Source of the DNA: Pelagadaptatus aseana
GTDB lineage: Bacteria > Pseudomonadota > Gammaproteobacteria > Pseudomonadales > Cellvibrionaceae
Length of the DNA: 64,000 bases
NCBI GenBank assembly: GCA_040365065.1
Contig: BAABNI010000006.1
Location: 1 to 64,000 of the forward strand
Direction of reading: 5' to 3'
A program made the translations under genes and the position numbers. This document shows, piece after piece, positions 44,329 through 52,441 of the stretch; positions within the stretch are counted from its first letter, which is position 1, and every line of letters starts with the position of its first letter. The notes beneath the pieces were generated by a model. That model did not search any database. It was not told the DNA's origin and saw only the letters and a program-made list of their open reading frames with translations.

Positions 44329-45024
44329 ATGCGTCTCGACAAGTACATCAGCCAAACTACGGATTTTTCCCGAAAGGAAGTTAAGAAAATGATCAAGAAT
44401 GGCTGGATTGATGTTGACGGCGCAATCCAGACTGACGCGGGTTCACAGGTGATGCCCGGGCAACAAGTTTGCCTTGATGGTGAACCTCTGGCCCAACCTG
44501 GCCCACGTTATTTTATGCTGAACAAACCTCAGGGGTATGTATCGGTTACCAAGGACGCCAATCACCCCACCGTGCTGGAATTGATTGAAGAACCCAATCT
44601 GGATAAGTTGCAAATCGCCGGTCGCCTCGATATCGACACCACCGGGCTGCTGCTAATCACCGACGACGGCCAATGGAATCATGCCATCACCTCCCCCAGA
44701 AAATCCTGCAATAAGGTCTACCATGTCACTCTGGCCGAGGACATATCCAACGAAACCGCGCCGAGATTTTCCGAAGGAATCCTTCTGGATGGCGAACTGA
44801 AACCGACACTGCCTGCCACTCTGGACGTGATCTACGCCAATGAAGCCCGTCTGACAATTCAGGAAGGCAAATATCATCAGGTTAAACGCATGTTTGCAGC
44901 CGTCGGCAACCGGGTTGTTGAATTACATCGCGAGCGGGTGGGTGACATTGTTCTTGATCCGGATCTGGCTGAAGGTGACTATCGCCCGTTAACAGAAGCT
45001 GAAATCAGCAGCGTTCAGCCGTAA
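44329..45024 (+). CDS. rsuA: 16S rRNA pseudouridine-516 synthase RsuA
   Basis: 231 residues. S4 RNA-binding domain at 1-60 (MRLDKYISQTTDFSRKEVKKM), then the catalytic domain with AGRLDIDTTGLLLIT (Asp nucleophile) and EGKYHQVKRMFAAVGNRV. Acts on U516 of 16S rRNA during 30S assembly. Closer to RsuA than RluB/E/F by its short length and start. Confidence 0.92.
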   Translation: MRLDKYISQTTDFSRKEVKKMIKNGWIDVDGAIQTDAGSQVMPGQQVCLDGEPLAQPGPRYFMLNKPQGYVSVTKDANHPTVLELIEEPNLDKLQIAGRLDIDTTGLLLITDDGQWNHAITSPRKSCNKVYHVTLAEDISNETAPRFSEGILLDGELKPTLPATLDVIYANEARLTIQEGKYHQVKRMFAAVGNRVVELHRERVGDIVLDPDLAEGDYRPLTEAEISSVQP

Positions 45025-45040
45025 AGGATTAAATCTCTCA

Positions 45041-46099
45041 ATGACCGATTGTTCTTTCCAACTGTTACTGCCTTACCTGCAAAACCGCGGTGAATCCACT
45101 CTGCTGATCGCCGATGAAAATTTGCTTGCAAGCATATCGTCACTGGCTAACAACCCGGATTTACAGGTAATCAGTAACCGCTTTGATGTCATCCAGGCCT
45201 GCAACAGCAACGGCATTAACGGCTTTTTCTCAGATTTTGACTTCTCCCCACTGCAAGATCACCCTCCGACGACCATTGCCTATCGCATCTCCAAAGAACG
45301 CCCGGTTGTGCATCATGTTATCAATCAGGCTTTTCGTATTTTAGAGCCCGGCGGCCGCTTGATACTCAGTGGCGAAAAAGGTGACGGCATCAAAAACACA
45401 GTGAAAGCGGCTGCAAAATTATTTGGCGCTGCGACTACAGCAATAAAGAATGGCAACAGTTACTTCGCCGAAATACACAAGCAGATGGAGTCTCCTGTCA
45501 GCAAGTGGCTTGACGATAAAGACTACAATAACCTGCGCGAAATCGGACAGCTGCAGGACAAGCCTGTATTAAGCAAGCCCGGCACCTTTGGCTGGAATAA
45601 ATTCGACAAGGGCAGCGAGTTTCTGATCGAACAGGCAAGCTGCTACCTGAATACCAAACAACTGAGCAATGTCAGCTTGCTGGATCTTGGTTGTGGCTAC
45701 GGTTACATCACGCTAAAGACCGCCCACTGGGACTTTGTCACCGAGCGATTCGCCACTGACAATAATGCCGTAGCCCTGCTTTGCCTTAATAATAACGCCG
45801 AACACTGGGGGATAGATCTCAACCTCAGCGCGGGTGATTGTGCCAGTCACATCGACAAAACCTTCGATCTGATCTTGTGCAACCCACCATTTCATCAAGG
45901 CTTTGACACAGACTCATCACTGACAAGGAAATTCCTGTCGCAAACTCATCGTCTGCTCAAGCCCGATGGTGAAGCCCTGTTTGTGGTCAACCAATTTATC
46001 CCACTGGAAAAACTGGCTAAAGATCAGTTCAGGGGAATCGACATTCTGGGTGATAACGGCAGCTTTAAAGTCATTGCCCTGAGAAAGCGCGCTGACTAG
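45041..46099 (+). CDS. RsmC/RlmG-like rRNA guanine methyltransferase
   Basis: 352 residues with two related methyltransferase domains, the first degenerate (EPGGRLILSGEKGDGIKN), the second active: SLLDLGCGYGYITL binds SAM and ILCNPPFHQGFDTD is the catalytic NPPF motif. This two-domain form is that of RsmC (16S G1207) and RlmG (23S G1835); PGTFGWNKFDKGSEFLI in the linker favours RsmC. Overlaps the convergent DnaJ-related gene by four bases. Confidence 0.82.
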   Translation: MTDCSFQLLLPYLQNRGESTLLIADENLLASISSLANNPDLQVISNRFDVIQACNSNGINGFFSDFDFSPLQDHPPTTIAYRISKERPVVHHVINQAFRILEPGGRLILSGEKGDGIKNTVKAAAKLFGAATTAIKNGNSYFAEIHKQMESPVSKWLDDKDYNNLREIGQLQDKPVLSKPGTFGWNKFDKGSEFLIEQASCYLNTKQLSNVSLLDLGCGYGYITLKTAHWDFVTERFATDNNAVALLCLNNNAEHWGIDLNLSAGDCASHIDKTFDLILCNPPFHQGFDTDSSLTRKFLSQTHRLLKPDGEALFVVNQFIPLEKLAKDQFRGIDILGDNGSFKVIALRKRAD

Positions 46100-46653
46100 C
46101 CATAAATTTTGATCAAAATATCCCGAGCGCGATTGATTTCCACCAGCTGCTGATGATCACCGCCACGATCCGGGTGCAGTGCCATGGCTAATTTCCGATA
46201 GCGGCGCTTTATATCCTCAATCGTTACAGGCGCTTGTAAATCGAGCATCTGGAGAGCCCAGGCGCTGTCATCCATAGCCAGATATTTTTCCCAAAAGCGA
46301 TTAAGTAAACCCTCAACAGAATCCTGAGTTGCGCCCTTGAAGTTTGTCCAATCCAGATAATAGTCACTTAAATCCGTGTGCATTAAGTCAGCAACAGCGC
46401 CGTTGTTATCAAACTGGGCTTGCGGCTGATCGATAAAAATTTCCAGTGGCGAAATAATCAAAGTCGGATAACGATCACGCTTAAGACTGTAAAGTGCATT
46501 CATTACCAGAAAGTGCGCCTGAAACATGGCCACTGAATCCCGACTGTAGTCTTCACCCAACGCGTTCTCTTCGACCAGATAACGTATCAATTGATGCTCT
46601 GACAGGCGTCCGCCGCCCAAGGAGGACAATATTTGAGCAACTGGTTGCAGCAA
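46096..46653 (-). CDS. DnaJ-related protein with C-terminal J domain
   Basis: 185 residues. An N-terminal DnaJ-related domain (EHQLIRYLVEENALG, FQAHFLVMNALYSL) precedes a J domain at about 130-185 whose HPD triad is in LAMALHPDRGGDHQQL, the part that stimulates DnaK ATPase. The start is unsure: TTG at 46653 is the nearest usual codon, but LNNPLLQP upstream also resembles the family's M-NPLL start. Confidence 0.82.
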   Translation of the reverse strand: MLQPVAQILSSLGGGRLSEHQLIRYLVEENALGEDYSRDSVAMFQAHFLVMNALYSLKRDRYPTLIISPLEIFIDQPQAQFDNNGAVADLMHTDLSDYYLDWTNFKGATQDSVEGLLNRFWEKYLAMDDSAWALQMLDLQAPVTIEDIKRRYRKLAMALHPDRGGDHQQLVEINRARDILIKIYG

Positions 46654-46735
46654 GGGGTTATTCAGCGTCGACTCCCGATTTTATTCTGTAGCGCGCAACC
46701 GTATAATCGGCGCACTGATATTTGAGGTCTCTATT

Positions 46736-47017
46736 ATGTTCAATACTAACGAATACTTCGATGGCAAAGTCAAATCCATTGCCTTTCAAACCGAAACTTT
46801 GCCTGCCACTGTAGGTGTTATGGCTCAGGGTGAATACGAATTTGGCACCAGCCAAAAGGAATATATGACAGTAACCAGTGGCTCACTGACCGTAAAGCTG
46901 CCAGGCAGTGATGAATGGCAAACCTTTAAACAAGGCGAAACTTTTACTGTAGAGGCCAATCAGAGTTTTGGCGTAAAGGCTGATGTTGAGTCATCCTACC
47001 TGTGCTTATATGAGTAA
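46736..47017 (+). CDS. ppnP: Pyrimidine/purine nucleoside phosphorylase PpnP
   Basis: 93 residues, single cupin domain, formerly DUF1255/YaiE. FNTNEYFDGKVKSIAFQ, ATVGVMAQGEYEFGTSQKE and GETFTVEANQSFGVK are near-identical to the family, which splits several nucleosides with phosphate. A TATAAT box lies at about 46703, with GAGGT before the ATG. Confidence 0.93.
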   Translation: MFNTNEYFDGKVKSIAFQTETLPATVGVMAQGEYEFGTSQKEYMTVTSGSLTVKLPGSDEWQTFKQGETFTVEANQSFGVKADVESSYLCLYE

Positions 47018-47085
47018 GATCAAACACCTCTGACGGTTTTTGATTTAGGATCTTAGTTAATACCACTGCAACGGATTGGTTTTCT

Positions 47086-47346
47086 ATGCAATACGATAAA
47101 TTTATTGAGCTGCACGAGCAGTTTCCTATTGGTCGCTATGAGGTGAATAGCCTGCAGTTGCTCGATCTGCTGTCGCATAAAGGCTTCACCGGAATTGAGT
47201 CACGGGTGCTACACATGGGCTCCTTTCCGCTGGATGCCGGTGAAGTAGCCAAGCGACTCAATCAGCACCCACGCCTGGATGGCATCAACATTACCTGTCT
47301 GGATGGCACCATCATTATCGATGAGCCGAACCACAGTCACGACTGA
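47086..47346 (+). CDS. Small protein of unknown function
   Basis: 86 residues, not recognised. Acidic, no Cys, no membrane segment; probably a small alpha/beta fold (IGRYEVNSLQLLDLLSHKGF and RLDGINITCLDGTIIID). The clsB-like gene begins inside its 3' end (26-base overlap), so the two are likely co-translated. Confidence 0.55.
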   Translation: MQYDKFIELHEQFPIGRYEVNSLQLLDLLSHKGFTGIESRVLHMGSFPLDAGEVAKRLNQHPRLDGINITCLDGTIIIDEPNHSHD

Positions 47347-48487
47347 TCCCTCTGCCCTGTCGCCAGATACCTATCAGGGCTGGCGTCAGGAGCAACTCTT
47401 CAGTAGAGCTGAAACCTTTTTTTCCGCCCTGCTCGCCGCTATTGGCAAAGCCCAGTACACCATTGACCTTGAAACCTATATTTTTGATTACGACCGAATT
47501 GGTCGTCAGGTCGTCGAAAGCCTGATTGCTGCACATCATCGAGGTGTGCGGGTCAGGGTTTTAATGGATGCAGTGGGAAGTTATCAATCCAGTACCGAAG
47601 CGGCCAACAAGCTTGAGCAGGCCGGCATTTCTGTCAAATTGTTTCACCCGTTGCCCTGGCAGATTCATCACTACCATCGTGCAGCAACCCGTCAGGGCCG
47701 AATGATCGATCAATTTTTGTATTTTTTTAGCCGTATCAATCAACGGGATCATCGCAAGCTCTGTATCATCGACAAATCTCAGTTATGGACTGGCAGTCTC
47801 AATATCACCCAGAAGCACTTGCAAAAAAGCAACGGCGGTGAAGGCTGGCGAGATTATGGGGTGCGCACCACCGGGGTATTGGTTGAGGAACTGGAAAACC
47901 ATTTTGATGCCCTTTGGCATCGACGCAAAATCATCCGCAAGGAGGGGTTGTTTCGCCACTACTGGCACAACTACGACCTCTGGAGTCGGCGACGCAAAAA
48001 CCAGTTGTTGTTGCGCCAGATCCGTGAAGCGACATCCAGAATCTGGATAGTCAGCGCCTATTTCGCGCCCTCTGCGTCAGTGATTCGAGCATTGAAACAG
48101 GCCAGAGCAAGGCAGGTGGACATCAAAATTCTGGTGCCCAGTCACTCTGACATCGGCATCTTTCCATTTCTTACTGCCACCTACTATACGGATTTGATTC
48201 AGGCGGGTATTGATATCTATGAATATCAACCAGGCGTGCTCCATGCCAAGGCCTTATTCATCGATAACAACTGCCTGATTGGCAGTACCAATTTCAATCA
48301 TCGCAGCTTCCTGCACGACCTTGAATTGGATATCAGTCTGAACAAAACTGAAAGTAAGCAAGAGCTGGAACGCTTTTTTAAAGCGGATCTGCAGGCATCC
48401 AAAAAAGTCTCCATGGAGAAACCAAAATACGGCCTATATGGGAGACTGGTTGGCATGCTCGCACGCGTACTGCGCTATTGGATGTAA
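47321..48487 (+). CDS. Cardiolipin synthase ClsB-like
   Basis: 388 residues, two PLD domains with HRKLCIID and HAKALFID, each followed by the family's GS-N signature (TGSLNIT and IGSTNFNHRS). Joins phosphatidyl groups to form cardiolipin or phosphatidylglycerol-type lipids at the membrane. No N-terminal membrane helices, as in ClsB. ATG at 47321 was taken; a start further upstream would only read the previous gene in another frame. Followed by a ybhP-like gene, as clsB is paired with ybhP in E. coli. Confidence 0.85.
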   Translation: MSRTTVTTDPSALSPDTYQGWRQEQLFSRAETFFSALLAAIGKAQYTIDLETYIFDYDRIGRQVVESLIAAHHRGVRVRVLMDAVGSYQSSTEAANKLEQAGISVKLFHPLPWQIHHYHRAATRQGRMIDQFLYFFSRINQRDHRKLCIIDKSQLWTGSLNITQKHLQKSNGGEGWRDYGVRTTGVLVEELENHFDALWHRRKIIRKEGLFRHYWHNYDLWSRRRKNQLLLRQIREATSRIWIVSAYFAPSASVIRALKQARARQVDIKILVPSHSDIGIFPFLTATYYTDLIQAGIDIYEYQPGVLHAKALFIDNNCLIGSTNFNHRSFLHDLELDISLNKTESKQELERFFKADLQASKKVSMEKPKYGLYGRLVGMLARVLRYWM

Positions 48488-48519
48488 CAACTGGTTATGC
48501 CAACCCAACAAGGAATGCG

Positions 48520-49269
48520 ATGAACGATTTCAAAGTTCTCACTTACAACATCCACAAGGGATTCAATGCCCGTAATCGCCAGTTTATTCTCGACGAGATA
48601 CGTCAGGCCATTCGTCTGACCAAAGCCGATATAGTGGCACTTCAGGAGGTTCAGGGATCCCATAAAGGGCATGCCGAGACAGTAGCAAACTTTCAGGAAG
48701 AGGCCCATTTTGAATATTTGGCCGACTCGGTTTGGCTCCATAATTCCTATGGCAAAAATGCCATTTATCAACAGGGGCATCATGGCAATGCCATGCTCAG
48801 TAAATTCCCCTTCCATCGAACCCACAACCACGACATAAGCCAGTGGTGGTTTTCCCAACGAGGCATCCTGCATGGGGAAATCATGGAAAACCTGCACATC
48901 GCCTGTGTCCATCTGGGCTTTCTTCCCTATGAACAAGCTCGCCAGATCCGACGTTTGCAGCACTGGCTGGATGACTCGGTGCCCCCCCAGGATCCGGTCA
49001 TTATCATGGGGGACTTCAACGACTGGCATCATCGCCTGCACCGCTTTATGACAAACAAACTGGGCTTCAACGAGGCCAGCTGCTATTGCTCCCACAGCGG
49101 CTGGAAGAAACGACCAGCTCGCACCTACCCAGCCCATAAGCCGCGGCTGTCGATGGATCGTATCTATTATCGCCATTTGAAACTCAAAAGTTCGGACGTC
49201 TTGAGTGGCGACCCCTGGAATAAACTCAGCGACCACTGCCCCATCACGGCAAATTTTTCTTACATATAA
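48520..49269 (+). CDS. YbhP-like endonuclease/exonuclease/phosphatase-fold protein
   Basis: 249 residues. LTYNIHKGF, ALQEVQGS, GDFNDWHHRL and KLSDHCPI are the metal and catalytic motifs of the EEP fold (Asn, Glu, Asp-Asn, Asp-His). The substrate may be a phospholipid, phosphoinositide or nucleic acid; pairing with clsB suggests lipid. AAGGA lies five bases before the ATG at 48520. Confidence 0.85.
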   Translation: MNDFKVLTYNIHKGFNARNRQFILDEIRQAIRLTKADIVALQEVQGSHKGHAETVANFQEEAHFEYLADSVWLHNSYGKNAIYQQGHHGNAMLSKFPFHRTHNHDISQWWFSQRGILHGEIMENLHIACVHLGFLPYEQARQIRRLQHWLDDSVPPQDPVIIMGDFNDWHHRLHRFMTNKLGFNEASCYCSHSGWKKRPARTYPAHKPRLSMDRIYYRHLKLKSSDVLSGDPWNKLSDHCPITANFSYI

Positions 49270-49562
49270 GAGACAATTGGCTAAATCGCTCTCGCGCGTG
49301 AATATAAGCTCGCTGCTATACTGACAATCAGGTGTTCGCATTATCGAGCCATCCGCAATCGGGAGAGCCCTTCCCATTGGGACAGCCATGGGAGACCTTA
49401 TCAGGTTTTCGCTGTTAAGCAGCTGCAATGGCCTTTCACGTGCAGTTTTCTGCCGGCACATTGCTTGAGACGCTCCACTAGCAGCCATTATTATCGGCTC
49501 GGTGCGAACACCGCCACCTCAAAAAACCGCTATACTGCCGCGACTTTCCCAAGAGCGGTGCC
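49270..49562. other. 293-base gap without an assigned gene
   Basis: Nothing convincing is seen. A leftward frame runs through it from the antisense of the ybhP-like gene but has no family pattern. It should hold the promoter of the hexapeptide acyltransferase: CTATACTG near 49531 is a possible -10. Confidence 0.4.
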
Positions 49563-50159
49563 ATGGATATATATCGAACCCAACACAAAAAGCGGCTGAG
49601 CTATATGCCTTGGCTGTATTTTTCCCTCAAGCCCAAGCATCGTGAATGGGCCGAGCTCTGGCAGCAGGAAGTTCAGCAGCAACTGCAGAGTGTGGAAACC
49701 GTATCCATCGAGCAAGGGTGTTTTATCGCACCAGAAGCGAACATCTTTGCCGAACCCGGGCGAGATATCATCATTGGTAGTGGCAGTCATATTGCTGCTG
49801 ATTGCTTCTTACACGGTCCCATTCAACTGGGTAAAAACTGCAGTATCAATCGTGGTGTCACCATGGAAGGTGGTCGCTGTGGAATCCACGTCGGTGACAA
49901 CACCAGAATTGCCGCCAATTGTTGCCTATACGCCTTTAACCACGGCATGGATGGTGCTCAGCTCATCCGTGAACAAGCCACCACATCCAAGGGCATAACG
50001 ATCGGCAGTGACGTCTGGATCGGAGCCAATGTCTCGATTGTGGACGGCATCAATATCGGTAACGGTGCCATCGTTGGTATGGGCAGCGTGGTCACGCGGG
50101 ATGTCCCTGCCAACACCAAAGTTGCCGGTAACCCCGCCCGTCCGATCGGCAGCCGTTAA
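49563..50159 (+). CDS. Left-handed beta-helix (hexapeptide) acyltransferase
   Basis: 198 residues. From residue 48 on the sequence follows hexapeptide repeats (IIIGSGSHIAADCFLHG, IQLGKNCSINRGVTMEGG, ITIGSDVWIGANVSIVDG), ending GMGSVVTRDVPANTKVAGNPA, the form of O-acetyltransferases such as WbbJ, NodL or maltose acetyltransferase. NHGMD supplies the likely catalytic His. Expected to acetylate a sugar or polysaccharide; the acceptor is unknown. No polysaccharide genes are adjacent. Confidence 0.85.
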   Translation: MDIYRTQHKKRLSYMPWLYFSLKPKHREWAELWQQEVQQQLQSVETVSIEQGCFIAPEANIFAEPGRDIIIGSGSHIAADCFLHGPIQLGKNCSINRGVTMEGGRCGIHVGDNTRIAANCCLYAFNHGMDGAQLIREQATTSKGITIGSDVWIGANVSIVDGINIGNGAIVGMGSVVTRDVPANTKVAGNPARPIGSR

Positions 50160-50320
50160 CCTGTCTGCCCCGGAAAACGCCAAAACTGACACCGGGTTTG
50201 ATAACTTGAAACAAAAAGTCTGGTCGTGGTTCCACCCTAAAAAACAGGGTGTTAGTGTCTATGCTCCAAACGTAACCCCTTGATTCTAATAACTGCTTAA
50301 TAGCGTAAGTGAGCAATGTA

Positions 50321-51286
50321 ATGGCATTACCTGAGATTTTGACCAAAGGCCTGCGTATCCCTGCTGTCGCCTCACCCATGTTTATCGTATCAACCCCAGA
50401 ATTGGTACTGGCACAATGTAAAGCCGGCATCATTGGCTCTTTCCCGGCACTGAATGCACGTGGCGAAGGTGAATTTGAACGCTGGCTGATTCGCATTACA
50501 GAAGAGCTGGATGCCTACAATCAGGCCAACCCGGATCAGCCCGCGGCCCCTTACGCCGTTAATCAGATCGTCCATGGCTCCAATCCGCGGCTGCATGAAG
50601 ATCTGGAACTCTGTGTTAAATACAAGGTTCCCATCATGATCACATCACTTGGCGCCAAGCAGGAAGTCAACGATGCTGCTCACTCATACGGTGGTATTAC
50701 TCTCCATGACATCATTAACAATACGTTCGCCAAAAAGGCCATTGCTAAAGGTGCCGATGGCTTGATTGCCGTTGCCGCCGGCGCCGGTGGCCATGCCGGC
50801 ACCACCAGTCCGTTTGCGTTGATACAGGATATCCGCAGCTGGTTTAATGGCCCATTGCTGCTCTCAGGATCCATTGGTAATGGCGGAGCCATTTTGGCAG
50901 CGCAGGCCATGGGGGCCGATTTGGGTTATATCGGTTCGGCTTTTATCGCTACTGAGGAAGCCAACGCCGTGGCAGGCTATAAACAAATGATTTGTGACAG
51001 TGACGCCGAAGACATTGTTTACTCGAATCTGTTCACCGGCGTACACGGAAATTACCTCAAGCCGTCTATCACCAATGCCGGAATGGACCCGGAAAAATTA
51101 CCTGAAGGCGATATTTCCACCATGAACTTTAACTCCGGTGGCGATCAAGACAGCAAGGTATGGAAAGACATCTGGGGCTGCGGTCAGGGTATTGGTGCCG
51201 TGAAGGATGTCGTGCCCACCGCAGAGCTGGTTGAACGGCTGATTCGAGAGTACGATGCCGCGAAGGCCCGTCTGAGCATCAGTTAA
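50321..51286 (+). CDS. Nitronate monooxygenase family flavoprotein
   Basis: 321 residues, FMN-binding TIM barrel. RIPAVASPMFIVSTPEL at the N-terminus, GADGLIAVAAGAGGHAGT with the active-site His, LLSGSIGNGGAILAAQAMGADLGYIGSAF for the phosphate. Members oxidise alkyl nitronates such as propionate-3-nitronate. ATG at 50321 is preferred to a GTG 12 bases upstream. The neighbouring MarR gene, convergent after a shared terminator, need not regulate it. Confidence 0.88.
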   Translation: MALPEILTKGLRIPAVASPMFIVSTPELVLAQCKAGIIGSFPALNARGEGEFERWLIRITEELDAYNQANPDQPAAPYAVNQIVHGSNPRLHEDLELCVKYKVPIMITSLGAKQEVNDAAHSYGGITLHDIINNTFAKKAIAKGADGLIAVAAGAGGHAGTTSPFALIQDIRSWFNGPLLLSGSIGNGGAILAAQAMGADLGYIGSAFIATEEANAVAGYKQMICDSDAEDIVYSNLFTGVHGNYLKPSITNAGMDPEKLPEGDISTMNFNSGGDQDSKVWKDIWGCGQGIGAVKDVVPTAELVERLIREYDAAKARLSIS

Positions 51287-51308
51287 CAGATACACGTCCA
51301 GTTGATTG

Positions 51309-51333
51309 AGGGCGGGCAATCCGCCCTTTTTGT
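51309..51333. terminator. Terminator after the nitronate monooxygenase gene
   Basis: AGGGCGG, loop GCAAT, CCGCCCT then TTTTT. It separates the gene from the convergent marR-type gene. Confidence 0.85.
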
Positions 51334-51335
51334 GC

Positions 51336-51800
51336 TCAAAGCACTTTCCACTGTTGTTGTGTATCAATACCGAGCACTTTCAGCATTTTCTGAATATCGG
51401 TTTTCAATATCCGGTGCTCGGTAGAGGGAATCGTGGCAAGAAAGCGTGCCTGATGCTCAAGCGCCATAATGTTGATCTTTTCCAGTAACTCTTCACCGAG
51501 CTTGGTCAGGTAGATATTAACCACCCTGCGATCCAGTCCTTCACGTTTTCGAGTCACAAATTTTTTCTCTTCCAGACGATCGAGCAAACGGGTTACTGCT
51601 GAACGGTCCACCATAATGCCCGCAGCGATTTCAGCTGGCATGGCTCCGGATTGTTGCCCCAGATGATTCAGTACCAGCCATTGCGGCCAACTGATGGATT
51701 TTTCACCCAGTTGGTCTTTCAAAATATCATTAAAATCATCCTGCATCAGTTGCCCAAGTCGACTGAGCCAGAAAGTCAGAGTGTTTTGATAATTCATCAT
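51336..51800 (-). CDS. MarR-family transcriptional regulator
   Basis: 154 residues. Winged HTH at about 50-110 (MPAEIAAGIMVDRSAVTRLLDRLEEKKFV and the basic wing RKREGLDRRVVNIYLT). GGGGGAG precedes the ATG. A perfect 22-bp palindrome 71 bases upstream of its start is a likely operator, so it probably represses itself. The signal and other targets are unknown; it has a single Cys-free sequence, so thiol oxidation is not the cue. Confidence 0.88.
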   Translation of the reverse strand: MMNYQNTLTFWLSRLGQLMQDDFNDILKDQLGEKSISWPQWLVLNHLGQQSGAMPAEIAAGIMVDRSAVTRLLDRLEEKKFVTRKREGLDRRVVNIYLTKLGEELLEKINIMALEHQARFLATIPSTEHRILKTDIQKMLKVLGIDTQQQWKVL

Positions 51801-51870
51801 AATTCAAACTCCCCCTTGATTTTATAGGTCACACACAATCTCTGATTGCAATATCAATCTGTTCGATCAA

Positions 51871-51892
51871 TATAGTTGATTAATCAACTATA
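51871..51892. promoter_or_regulatory. 22-bp palindromic operator, probably for the MarR protein
   Basis: Perfect inverted repeat of half-site TATAGTTGATT without spacer, in the leader of the marR-type gene. The TTGATTAATCAA core is a common MarR box form. Confidence 0.7.
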
Positions 51893-51998
51893 GGATATTA
51901 AAAACACAACCGGGCTATGGTTGTTAAAAATATGTAGTAAACAGACCCTCAAGCCTCTACTGCGTACATCAAAACGCTGTGAGGGTCGGGACTAAGGA

Positions 51999-52115
51999 TT
52001 ACTGACCGCTAATCCAGAAGACACAGGTGGTAACAAAGATTGCAATAAGAGCCACTGCTGCAATTGCATCAGCCGCACTGTCACCTGAGTCACGCATTTC
52101 AATTTCATCGTTCAT
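51999..52115 (-). CDS. 38-residue single-helix membrane protein
   Basis: ATG at 52115 to TAA at 51999. The protein starts MNDEIEMRDSGDSAADAI and ends with one membrane helix (about residues 17-35, ending TTCVFWISGQ). CTCCT on the plus strand gives AGGAG ten bases before the ATG. Acidic head outside the helix, aromatic-Trp cap at the end, like other bacterial small membrane proteins. Function not known. It lies between the marR operator and cysI and is not overlapped by any other gene. Confidence 0.65.
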   Translation of the reverse strand: MNDEIEMRDSGDSAADAIAAVALIAIFVTTCVFWISGQ

Positions 52116-52441
52116 TATTATTATTCTCCTGTTGGTCAAATTGTTTGTTGTTATCGTTATAAATCAAGCGCTTAGGACCTGACGATTCTAAACATAGTAC
52201 ATTTTATTCTAATAGCCAGTATTGCTAGACCTTTTACAACAGATTTAGAATCGCGCTCCAGCATTATTATCCGGGTTATGGCGCCTTGCAAACCCTTAGG
52301 TGTTGATATGCAAGGCATTTCTTAGTGAATTGCTGTAGTATGTGCGCCCTTGTGATTGGTGAGGACCGGGCACGTCTGATACACAGATGTGCACTCAAAC
52401 CTCCCATAACGCTGTAAATTCGACTTTATCCAGGCTTACCC
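52116..52441. other. 326-base region upstream of cysI
   Basis: No gene seen. It carries the leftward promoter of the 38-residue gene and the cysI promoter. GCCTTGCA (52283-52290) and TGCAAGGC (52309-52316) form a hairpin without a T-tract; TAGTAT near 52338 is a possible cysI -10. No known riboswitch pattern is recognised. Confidence 0.45.

Noticed and set aside
48475..49488. A 337-codon leftward frame opposite the ybhP-like gene, running on through the gap
   Set aside because: The rightward gene has all the EEP-fold motifs and a good ribosome site; the leftward translation has no family pattern.
52283..52316. Riboswitch in front of cysI
   Set aside because: Only one plain hairpin with no T-tract is seen; no known sulfur-linked riboswitch core is recognised.
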